DNA of 64,000 nucleotides from Corydoras sp. C115 (lineage: Eukaryota > Chordata > Actinopteri > Siluriformes > Callichthyidae): assembly GCA_019802505.1 (NCBI GenBank), contig JAFMOC010000011.1, positions 6,147,501 to 6,211,500 on the forward strand. The letters run 5' to 3'. A model generated the notes under the pieces. It worked only from the letters and a program-made list of their open reading frames with translations. It did no database searches and was not told where the DNA came from. Below are positions 23,611 through 34,004 of this stretch, piece after piece. The first letter of the stretch is position 1. The number at the start of each line of letters is the position of its first letter. A program made the translations under genes and the position numbers.

Positions 23611-23973
23611 TGCGAACTTACAGCCCCATCTACATTTTTACATCGTAATCAACATTTAAAAGCACAAAACTTACCGAACACTCTGTGAACACCATCATCA
23701 TTACACACACACATATATGTTTATATATATATATATATATATATATTTCTGTATGCGTGGTAAATTACGTCATGATTTAAAAATTCTAATTTCTTAATAA
23801 TCATGAAAGAAACTTCGAAGTTTAAAATAGGTTAACCAAAAATAATGAAAAACAAATTTTCTTTGGTAATATTTTCTTTACTAAACTACAAATGAGTCAT
23901 CCTATAACTAATTATCTTTCATTCTATTTCACATTTAACACATAATTGGTGAAATTGCTTAAATATTGGCTTA

Positions 23974-24427
<454 letters not shown>

Positions 24428-24429
24428 GA

Positions 24430-26460
24430 TAAAGACTGGATGTTTTTTTTTAATTGCTAGTTAATAGCTATTTAATTGCTAGTTAATAGCTATCTTACCG
24501 ATATGCATTTTATTTTTTTTAAAACTCAGTACAGATGCTTTTCTTGATGCAACCCAACCCATTTCTTTGAGCATGGGACCAACACGAAGATACTGCATTA
24601 ACACTTATCTATGTTACTAATTAGTATACATGCAATTTTTTTTTTTTACAATTCATCTTACAGTTTTTTGATAGACTTGGGTCAGGACTCAAATTAGTCT
24701 CATCCAGCCATACTCATTTGGATCGAGCTTTGTGCACTGCATTAATTTAAAATCTTACACGTGTTTAAAATTCATAGCTACCAGAGAGAATGTCTTAACA
24801 TATTGAAACATGGGCATAATTCATTTGTAATACATTAGAATGTGCTATATGTAAAAAAGACTGACATATATGTATTTGAGGTAGGATGATGTAGTCGAAC
24901 AGTCATTGCATCGTCATTATCATAGAATCACCTTAAGGTTTACAATCCTTGCTTTTTTTTGTGCAGCTGATTATTGATATTGTTTAAAGCTGCATGAGCT
25001 ATATTAATTCATTTTTCAAAATTCTTTAGCCATATGCAGTTTGAAATGTAATTTTATTTGATTTACATACATTTAGAGCAAAAGTTATCCAATGTGACTC
25101 ACATTTTAAACATTTTCTTTTTTTAATATAATGTGACCTGTAGTCTGATATCAATATTAAAAATAATGCTTAGCTATGTGTTGGTTAGTGAGTTTTAGGT
25201 AACAACTCTATGATTAAGTCAAGCACGGAATGCTAAAAAAGCATAATAAATAATACATTTAGTAATTAAAATGTAAATTGTATTGTTTTATTTACATTAA
25301 AGCAAAATGCACCAAATAGCTACAAATTATATTAATTTTGGTTCCATATTAAACAGTCTCTGTATTTAGCCTTTATTTTATTTTATCCCGCATATATTCT
25401 GCATTTCTTTTTATTTGAGTGTAAAGACCTGATGATGTCCTGCATCTTACATCATGATCGAACAGACCGATAGCATTGCATCATATGTTTTTCTATACTC
25501 AATATTTAGTGTCTAAATGCCATTGTAATTTTTCAGTATGTCTCCACACAGTTGGTATATGATGGTGTTTATACTTGATCACCAATAAAACCCAAAACTC
25601 CATATATGCCATTGGGGTTTTAGAGGCTCTCGACCTTGAGAGTCAAAGCAGAGATAAAGGTCCTCTAGCAGAGTGCAGAGCTCACAGTGGAGCCCAAAAA
25701 TAGAAGAGAATACTCCCATTCCTGATGGCAGTCATTCCATGTGGAGATAGACATGTTTAGAGATAGACATGCTGTCTGGCATGGCTCTATGGTTAAAGAG
25801 GCAGACGCCACTTCTATTTTGAAACCTTACATTTCACATCAAGTTTTGATGTGGTGACTAAAAAGCATTCGGTCAACTCACTTGCCTGATGTATTCTATC
25901 AGTAATCATGAAGGTAAAGACTGTGATTTATGTAAAAGTTTAACACAATAATGTACATGTGATAGTAATCAATGCTAAAAGACATTCATGACATTCATGA
26001 CAAAATGTCCCATGTGGTAAAATATCTGTGAACAACTGACAATCAGTTGTCACATTCCAATCCATAAAGTTGACCCGTCCTCTGCTACTATAATCTCTTT
26101 CTAATAAATTTTGGAAAAAGACTACCTGACACTTCTATTTAGCCACAGAAGCATTGCTGATGTTGGATGATAAAGCAGACACACAGCTGGCATTTCAAAT
26201 CATTCTGAATGTGGTTATGTTGAGGTCAGAGCAGTACGGTTCACTCCATAAACAAGAAATGTGACAAACAATTTCTTTATGGTGTCATGCAGCAATAAAA
26301 TAAAACAACAACATAAGACTGTTATAAACATAATTTTTATATAATGTCCTTTTAGAATCCTAAAGATCTCCATTCAAAAAAAAAACTCTGGAGTTTCATC
26401 ATTAAGTTTTACCTGTCGATAGAAAAGAACGTAGAACATTTGATTTTAGGTTTGGTTAGT
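24430..26460. other. AT-rich intergenic stretch, nothing recognised as a gene
   Basis: No supported gene or repeat family. The 25620-25880 part is less AT-rich and holds CCAAAAATAG and CATTCCA motifs, a weak hint of regulatory sequence only. Confidence 0.4.
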
Positions 26461-26469
26461 TTAATAAAA

Positions 26470-27060
26470 ATGATTAAATTACAGTTCACACAACATTTAC
26501 ACCATTTACACTAAGTACCAGTCACATTAACATTAACATGATCAGCTCCAAAAAATATAAATAAGTTTTGTAATAGCAAGCCACTTTGTTATAAGACGTC
26601 TCATCTGTAGATTAGAAAAGAAAATATTACCAAAATGTTAAAATAATAAAAATTATATAAGAAAATGCAAATGTAATTAGTTTATTATCAATTTTTAAAA
26701 GCAAAATATAATTTGGAATCTGTATGGATCCCATGAACTTATTTTGATTTATAAGACACACAGTTTTCATATTATAGCATTTAACACACTGTTATGTGAG
26801 ACTTAAACTTGTATCAATTTGATTTACTGTTTTTACCTGTATTGTAAAAAGTTAAAAATTAAGTATATAATTTAAATTTAAAATGTATTTAATTAAAAAA
26901 AAAAGTCAGAGAAAAGAAGTGTAGTGATTTACCAAGGTTTTAATTGTGTATACCTTATACCTACATATAATAAGATATGATAAATTATAATAATATAATT
27001 TATGGACATAATTGTTGTGCAAATCAATATAAATGTAAACATTTATTAAAACAGTATGAA
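26470..27060 (+). repeat. old direct duplication, copy 1
   Basis: Shares an ordered series of phrases with 28325-28930: AATATTACCAAAATGTTAAA, TTATGTGAG, AAACTTGTAT, TTTGATTTACTGTTTTTA, CCTGTATTGT-like, AATTAAGTATATAA, AGAGAAAAGAAG and TGGACATA. Identity is only moderate, so it is an ancient local duplication or two copies of an unnamed repeat. Confidence 0.75.
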
Positions 27061-27459
27061 TCAAAAGTATTTTTAAATATCTTGATTACACTTAGTGCAG
27101 TTGTTAACTTTAAAATAACTAGGTTACCAATATTTTAGTTAGAGTTACATTAATGAATTAAATTACATTATAGGAGCACACAATATAAAAAGCACCATCA
27201 CTAAATTAATATACAGTTTGTAAATTTCTTTTGCAAACTAATTCAAACTGTAAATTAGGTTATTATGTTGTCATTGTGTAATATTGTTCATAAAATTGAC
27301 TGTCCTCTAGTTCTTGGCCAATAAGTAAAATTCTATACTTGTCTGTTGGATCAGTGATATTTTAAATATGTCAGTTGCTTCTGGCTGTATTAATTGTGTG
27401 ACCGCCTGTTATGTGTGTGGGATTTGAGATTGACATTACAGTGCCTCCTTTTTTTGTTG

Positions 27460-27470
<11 letters not shown>

Positions 27471-27504
<34 letters not shown>
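27471..27504. repeat. (TG)n microsatellite
   Basis: Seventeen perfect units. Confidence 0.95.
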
Positions 27505-27511
<7 letters not shown>

Positions 27512-27673
27512 ATGAGCGTGCAAGCAAACAAAACTGATAGAGACAGCGTTTAACTCTGGTTATCAGTATATTCTCTAATCTCCAGTTCTCCCCCAATATT
27601 AGCAGTAATGTGAGATAATCTGTCTTCTAGCAAGTGTCAGGATGAAGCTGCCAGAGTCATCACCCACACCAGA

Positions 27674-27679
27674 AGGCTC

Positions 27680-27710
<31 letters not shown>
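27674..27710. repeat. (AGGCTC)n hexamer repeat
   Basis: Five to six tandem AGGCTC units, GC-rich in an otherwise AT-rich neighbourhood. Confidence 0.92.
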
Positions 27711-27711
<1 letters not shown>

Positions 27712-28324
27712 TCTGTGATAGAGCTGATCTCCTGTCCTCCAACATCTTCCACTATACAAACACAGGCACATAACAAAAGATATGTGCACCTGCAGCTGCT
27801 TGTCTATTTTCATGTTTGTCCACCTCCCCCGCACTGAGTTTGATGCCTAAATGAGAACAATAGACACTGACTCCCATAAAACTTAGAAAGTCGTCAGGTT
27901 CAAGAATAGCACAGTCATACCAGAACAATCCCTCTGCTGCTGCACAGTGAGTTCAGACTGGACAGGCTAACAAGGCTTTGAGTTTATACATGAAGGCAAA
28001 TTCCTCAAGTCAGGTATTTTAGTGACATTTCGGTTCAAAGAGATCTATGTGTGACCTGCAGTGCAGCTAATTAGCTAATACAAAATGTTCTGGTATAGTC
28101 CAGCAGGTGCCTTTCTTTAGGGGTCTAGCTGTAATTGAATTCATGACCTCTTGGGTCACAGTAATTTCTAACCTCATACATCTTATCTTGTTTAGCTTGA
28201 GGTAGATGGCAAAATTGAAAATTGGAAATTGAAAATTTTAAAACTACCTTTACCTTTACTTTCTTGCAGTAGATTTAAGGGTTGGTTTTTAAATTTTATT
28301 TTAATTTCGAATTTCCACGGTTAG

Positions 28325-28930
28325 TACAGTAGAACCTGTCACCTTAACATTAATGTGATCCGTATCAATGAAATGTAAATTAGTTTTAGAACAAAAAATA
28401 ATTTTATTACAAGATGTCGAATACTGTGGCACCTTGAGGTGCAGGGGACATTTGTCGAAAATATTACCAAAATGTTAAATATGTCAAATTATAAAAATTA
28501 ATACAAAATGCAAAAGCAATGAGTTAATTATAAATGAGTTATAATTAAGTCGGACGAGAAGTCCATAACTTCTCCACTTAAGCCTTAAACTTGTTTTTGT
28601 ATTCATAAGACAGACAGTCTTTACATGATACCATTCAGAGTGTTATGTGAGGATTAAACTTGTATTATTTTGATTTACTGTTTTTATCTGTATTGTTGAT
28701 GGGTAATAATTAAGTATATAAATTACTTTTAAAATGCCTGTAAGTAAAAAGTGTAAGAGAAAAGAAGGGAAGTAATTTACATTAGGCTTTTTTATATTAC
28801 TATTGTTTTATATCGCTCCAATTCTACTAATAATAATCATAATTTATAACTATAATTTGTGGACATATGTTTCACATTGTACTAAACATATATATTTAAA
28901 AGTATACAAATATTTCTCGTTTTTAATTAA
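28325..28930 (+). repeat. old direct duplication, copy 2
   Basis: Partner of 26470-27060, about 1.86 kb further right in the same orientation, with the same phrases in the same order. No coding frame is shared. Confidence 0.75.
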
Positions 28931-29283
28931 TTTATTTATTATAAACACTTATTTTACATTTATTGAAGGTGACATTTTTGCACAATGAGAAAGGTAGAGC
29001 TGGGTCAAATCTCCCAATGTACATTTATAGAAGTATTTTAATTCTAAATGTACTGAAAATTATTTGCTTTAAAAAGCCTTGTGTTTTCAGAACTGTCCAA
29101 AACATTTATAGAACTAATGCTGAAAAACAATACATGGGCAGAACAAAATTAGATTTTATCCATGGTTTTACTGTCTATGATTAGTCAAGAGAAACATTTA
29201 CTTAATTTTAGTTTGTTAGATTAGTTTGTCACATATAAAAATCAGGTCAGGGTAATACTATTAATCAAAACAAATTGTAATCA

Positions 29284-29324
<41 letters not shown>
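29284..29324. repeat. (ATT)n microsatellite
   Basis: About thirteen ATT units. Confidence 0.95.
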
Positions 29325-29768
29325 GGGTGTTGGAGCTCCCGTCCATAAGAAGGCAGACAAATATTATAAAATTCACACACAGGGGCATTTTAGTGAATTC
29401 AATTAACTTATTAGCATTTTCTTTTACTTCCAGAGAAAACCTATGCAGACATCAAGAATCTGGTAATTGAACACTGGTTTTGTTTACAGATGTATGAAAA
29501 ATGCCCGGCAAACACATGTGCACATTTAATCCATACATATATAAAATTTCTGTTATTAAATTAAAAATTGATAAGACTTTCCTACTTAAACTGTAATACC
29601 ATGAGCATGACTTTTCACAAATGCAATGTTCCTATTTTACACACAGACATAGCGTGACACTGCAGGGTCTTGATCATGTGGAGAATGAAAAAGCAGAAAT
29701 GGGTAGTAGGTCAGTACAGTGTGCAGTGGCGTTTGCCACAGACATTGTGTTTGTTACAGTGAGCCACC

Positions 29769-30585
29769 ATGGGCAAAGGCAAAGCTTCAAAGAAGCAGCA
29801 AACGCCGGCTAAGAGGGAGGCTTCAGTGCGGCTCTTTCTGAAAGCCTCGGGAGACAAGGTCAGCACCTGTCCCTTCCAACAACTGTTGCTGTACACACAC
29901 ACACACACACATACACTTGTTTTAAAGCTCTGTAGGGGCTTCACTTCAATTTATATTTAATTTTTACCCTATAATATACCTTAAAACATGTCTTTATTAA
30001 AACTTGAATTATTGTTTTTTATTTAAAGGTGGAAATTAGTTTATTGTGTGCAAAATAAAATTAGTTCACACAGCATGACACATAAAGCACAGCGTATATC
30101 ACACAATGGACACATGATACATATGCTCATTCTAGAAAACATTTTTACTGACTGAACAAATTACCTAATTACTATAGTTTTAAACACTTGAGATGTGGTG
30201 ACAGAAAATGCCTTCCAATGAACTAAGTGGTGTTGAATAGGCCTTAGAGGTTAATTATCTTGCTGATCAGTACTGCAAGGCCAGCAACTACTGCTGTGTT
30301 TTTTAGTTGGCTGGGGAAGTGAAAGGACGAATGATTTGTCTCTTAGATCAGGGTGCAGCAGGAGACGAAGTCTTTCCTCTCCTCCACCCATGGCTTATAG
30401 TGCAAGCGTTCGATTCTCCTGTAAGGCTGCTCAAGCATTTTGACAAGTGCTCAGGGGCATGAATCCAGACACTTGAGCAGCCATCTGTTTCCTGCCTCAC
30501 TGTTTCGCTCTTGCTTTCTTTCAACCCCTAGATGGACAACACACTCCGGGCAAGACAACATACCCTTCAACAGCATTCTGCATAG
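29769..30585 (+). CDS. unrecognised small basic protein, candidate 85-residue gene
   Basis: Proposed exons: 29769-29858 (starts MGKGKASKKQQTPAKRE, donor AAG/GTCAGC), 30307-30420 (acceptor TTTTTTAG, donor CCT/GTAAGG) and 30532-30585 (acceptor AACCCCTAG, TAG stop). All junctions are phase 0. The start has a perfect Kozak context, GCCACCATGGG. A TGTTACAG acceptor 8 bases upstream suggests a non-coding exon further 5'. Exon 2 is less basic and includes FPLLHPWLIVQAF. If the 30420 donor is not used, the frame runs on to a TGA at 30460-30462. The N-terminus is lysine-rich, as in many nuclear proteins. I do not recognise the family. AT-poor codon use against AT-rich flanks supports real coding. Confidence 0.45.
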
Positions 30586-30796
30586 CCAGACATTTAACAG
30601 CTTGTTTAAGCATAAGAAAACTACAGACAAGTATTTGCAGCTACATCACATAAATTTCTTTGCCAAAAAATTTGGCCAATATATCATTTCATTAATTATT
30701 AGAACAAAACATAACCACATGGTTACTATTAAGCAGATATCTAATTCGCTGACGTTTCTCTCTATTCATGTATTTTGGTTTGATTAAACAAATTTC

Positions 30797-30882
30797 CAGC
30801 AATGGATTGGCGCCCTGTCCTGGGTGTATCTGCCCAGCGCCTGAGACGTTCTCCCCTTGATGGGCATGGGGAACCCCACCAC
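30797..30882 (+). mobile_element. V-SINE fragment (3' middle part)
   Basis: Matches the CAGCGATGGATTGGCGCC to GGGGAACCCCACC part only. Head and tail are both missing. Confidence 0.85.
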
Positions 30883-30934
30883 AAATTTCTACTTTCAGTG
30901 TTTCCTAAAAATTGGTATGATCATTATTCACACA

Positions 30935-31286
30935 GGCAGCACGGTGGCTTAGTGGTTAGCACGTTTGCCTCTCAGCGCTAGGGATTCCCGGTTCGAATCC
31001 CCATCTGGGTGGAGTTTCCATGTTCTCCCCGTGTCTGCGTGGGTTTCCTCCGGGTTCTCCGGTTTCCTCCCACAGTCCAAAAACATGGATTAAGTCAATT
31101 GAATTCTCAAAAATTGCCCCATATAGAGTGTGTCTGTGTGAGTGAGTGTGTGCCCAGCGATGGATTGGCGCCCTGTCCTGGGTCTATCTGCCCAGCGCCC
31201 GAGATGTTCTCCCCTGGATGGGCATGGGGAACCCCACCGCGACCCTAATAGAGGATAAAGCGGGAGATAATGAATGAATGAATGAG
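30935..31286 (+). mobile_element. V-SINE copy, full length with target duplication
   Basis: Complete element flanked by TATTCACACA at 30925-30934 and 31287-31296. Confidence 0.95.
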
Positions 31287-31296
31287 TATTCACACA

Positions 31297-31576
31297 TCCA
31301 TTCATGGAAGAATGTTTCGGGCGCTGGGCAGATACACTCAGGACAGGGTACCAATCTATTGCTGGGCAAACACACACACACACACACACACTATACAGGG
31401 GTGATTTAGAGTAGCCAATTCACCTTAAATCCATGTGTTTGGACTGAAGAAACCGGAGAACCTGGAGGAAACCCACAAGAACACAGGGAGAACATGGAAA
31501 CTGCACCCAGATTGGGATTAGAACCTTGATCCCAAGCGCCGAGAGGTGGACGTGACAACCTCCAAGCCACCATGCC
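31297..31576 (-). mobile_element. V-SINE copy, old and diverged
   Basis: Read on the - strand it follows the V-SINE body up to a degenerate head, with a (CA)n expansion at 31371-31390. It abuts the right target duplication of the younger copy at 30935. Confidence 0.8.
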
Positions 31577-32039
31577 CATGATCAGTATTCAAATCACAAT
31601 AATGTGCAAAAACCTTTTAAAGTAATGCACACAAATGTATCACATCTTTCAAAACACAATCCCTAAAAACTTATTTAACACACATGGTCTTAAGTCATTT
31701 TTAAATACAAATATTATTCGAGGGGTCAATTTGTCCACATCACACTTTTCCTCCTATCTATCTTTACAAAACTATAACACCTTGTTGTTTTTAGTAATGT
31801 GCATATGTATATGTTACTCCTCAGCACAGTCCTGTCATGGATTCAATAATATTTGATAATGAAGACTGTTATTATGCAGACATGAGAGATGCAATATATA
31901 AATACAATTCAAACTCAGGTTATACATTCTTATACACTATTGTAAATAAGATTCTTTCTTTCTTTAAATTTTTTTCTGTAAATTGTAAATTATAGTGTAC
32001 TCTTTTAAAACTCTTTTAAATCTTTATCTGTTTAAATTT

Positions 32040-32131
32040 ATGTATGTGACACCGAAAAGTATGGCACCTTAATTTCGTTATACCTGGTATAATGACAATA
32101 AAGATATTCTGATTCTGATTCTGATTCTGAT
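32040..32131 (+). mobile_element. LINE 3'-end relic with (ATTCTG)n tail
   Basis: Shows the common fish LINE ending: CACCTTAATTTCGTTATACC, then AATGACAATAAAG and four ATTCTG units. Only the extreme 3' end is present, as expected for a 5'-truncated LINE insertion. Confidence 0.6.
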
Positions 32132-32231
32132 GTGAGCTCTGTATGGGTGTAGTTATTGCTTTCTGACCCTCTGTCTCCATCTCATGGTTACAGTTGTCCA
32201 CGCAGGACAATAAAATCAGTGTGTTAACTGA

Positions 32232-32481
32232 ATTATTCATCCATCCATTATCTCCGCTTTATCCTCTATTAGGGTCGCGGTGGGGTTCCCCATGCCCATC
32301 CAGGGGAGAACGTTTCGGGCGCTGGGCAGATACCCCAGGACAGGGCGCCAATCCTATCACTGGGCACACACTCACTCACTCACTCACACAAACATACACT
32401 ATATGGGGCAATTTGGAGAATTCAATTGACCTTGAATGTTTTTGGGCTGTGGGAGGAACCCGGAGAACCCGGAGGAAACCT
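32232..32481 (-). mobile_element. V-SINE copy, tRNA head missing
   Basis: Tail and centre are present. The match ends near GGAGGAAACC, so the head portion is absent. Confidence 0.88.
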
Positions 32482-32720
32482 GGTAAAAAGTTTGCCAATG
32501 CTATTTTGCCCACTTCCCGTTATCTGATTACGCTGAAACTTTACACGATTGTTTATAGTCGATGACAACACATGCATCGATTAAAAAAGTACCAATTAAT
32601 TAAAAGTCCAAACTAATTAGTGGTAATTCATTAATGTTGTGTCCTATGGATAAATTGCCCATTTTCTACTAAATTCTATACTTCACAAGCAGAATTATTT
32701 AGGATAAAGTAATTTAACAC

Positions 32721-33061
32721 GGTGGCTTAGTGGTTAGCACGTTCGTCTCTCAGCGCTAGGGATTCCTGGTTCGAATCCCCATCTGGGTGGAGTTTCCATG
32801 TTCTCCCCGTGTCCGCGTGGGTTTCCTCCGGGTTCTCAGGTTTCCTCCCACAGTCCAAAAACATGGATCAAGTCAATTGAATTCTCAAAAAATTGCCCCA
32901 TATAGAGTGCGTCTGTGTGAGTGAGTGTGTGCCCAGCGATGGATTGGCGCCCTGTCCTGGGTCTATCTGCCCAGCGCCCGAGACGTTCTCCCCTGGATGG
33001 GCATGGGGAACCCCACCGTGACCCTAATAGAGGATAAAACGGAAGATAATGGATGAATGAA
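32721..33061 (+). mobile_element. V-SINE copy 1 of a tandem triplet, head slightly truncated
   Basis: Begins at GGTGGCTTAGTGG, lacking the first bases of the head, and is flanked by TAATTTAACAC at 32710-32720 and 33062-33072. This looks like the founding insertion of the triplet. Confidence 0.93.
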
Positions 33062-33085
33062 TAATTTAACACGATATATATCTGG

Positions 33086-33433
33086 GGCGGCACGGTGGCT
33101 TAGTGGTTAGCATGTTCGCCTCTCAGCGCTAGGGATCCCCGGTTCGAATCCCCATCTGGGTGGAGTTTCCATGTTCTCCCCGTGTCTGCGTGGGTTTCCT
33201 CCGGGTTCCTCCGGGTTTCCTCCCACAGTCCAAAAACATGGATCAAGTCAATTGAATTCTCCAAATTGCCCCATATAGAGTGTGTGTGTGTGAGTGAGTG
33301 TGTGCCCAGCGATGGATTGGCGCCCTGTCCTGGGTCTATCTGCCCAGCGCCCGAGACGTTCTCCCCTGGATGGGCATGGGGAACCCCACCGTGACCCTAA
33401 TAGAGGATAAAACGGAAGATAATGGATGAATGA
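33086..33433 (+). mobile_element. V-SINE copy 2 of a tandem triplet
   Basis: Full length. It follows the linker ATAATTTAACACGATATATA (33061-33080). That linker recurs exactly 373 bases later, so this copy and the next form a tandem duplication. Confidence 0.95.
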
Positions 33434-33458
33434 ATAATTTAACACGATATATATCTGG

Positions 33459-33813
33459 GGCGGCACGGTGGCTTAGTGGTTAGCATGTTCGCCTCTCAGT
33501 GCTAGGGATCCCCGGTTCGAATCCCCATCTGGGTGGAGTTTCCATGTTCTCCCCGTGTCTGCGTGGGTTTCCTCCGGGTTCCTCCGGGTTTCCTCCCACA
33601 GTCCAAAAACATGGATCAAGTCAATTGAATTCTCCAAATTGCCCCATATAGAGTGTGTCTGTGTGAGTGAGTGTGTGCCCAGCGATGGATTGGCGCCCTG
33701 TCCTGGGTCTATCTGCCCAGCGCCTGAGACGTTCTCCCCTGGATGGGCATGGGGAACCCCACCGCGACACTAATAGAGGATAAAGCGGAAGATAATGAAT
33801 AAATGAGTGAATG
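33459..33813 (+). mobile_element. V-SINE copy 3 of a tandem triplet, near the nudt16 start
   Basis: Almost identical to copy 2, including the shared GGGTTCCTCCGGG double motif, at a period of 373 bases. It ends only about 190 bases before the nudt16 ATG and so lies in or next to that promoter. Confidence 0.95.
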
Positions 33814-34004
33814 ATTGATAGAAAACCGCAGGTATATACCTTCACAGAAAATATATCACTTTCAGGTTTGCAGAAGTTATCGGACTTTTATTTTGAAATT
33901 TGATTTGGATATTCGGCTCACTTTGGTAACGCTGGTGTAGCTTGTTAGTTTATAAAGTTGGATTGTTAGTTATTAAAGCTGTCTGTGTAAATGTGGCTGC
34001 GTTA

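Noticed and set aside
33942..34004. Upstream in-frame extension of the nudt16 first exon
   Set aside because: It begins without an ATG, is not conserved in the family, and the ATG at 34005 has good context and the expected N-terminal length.
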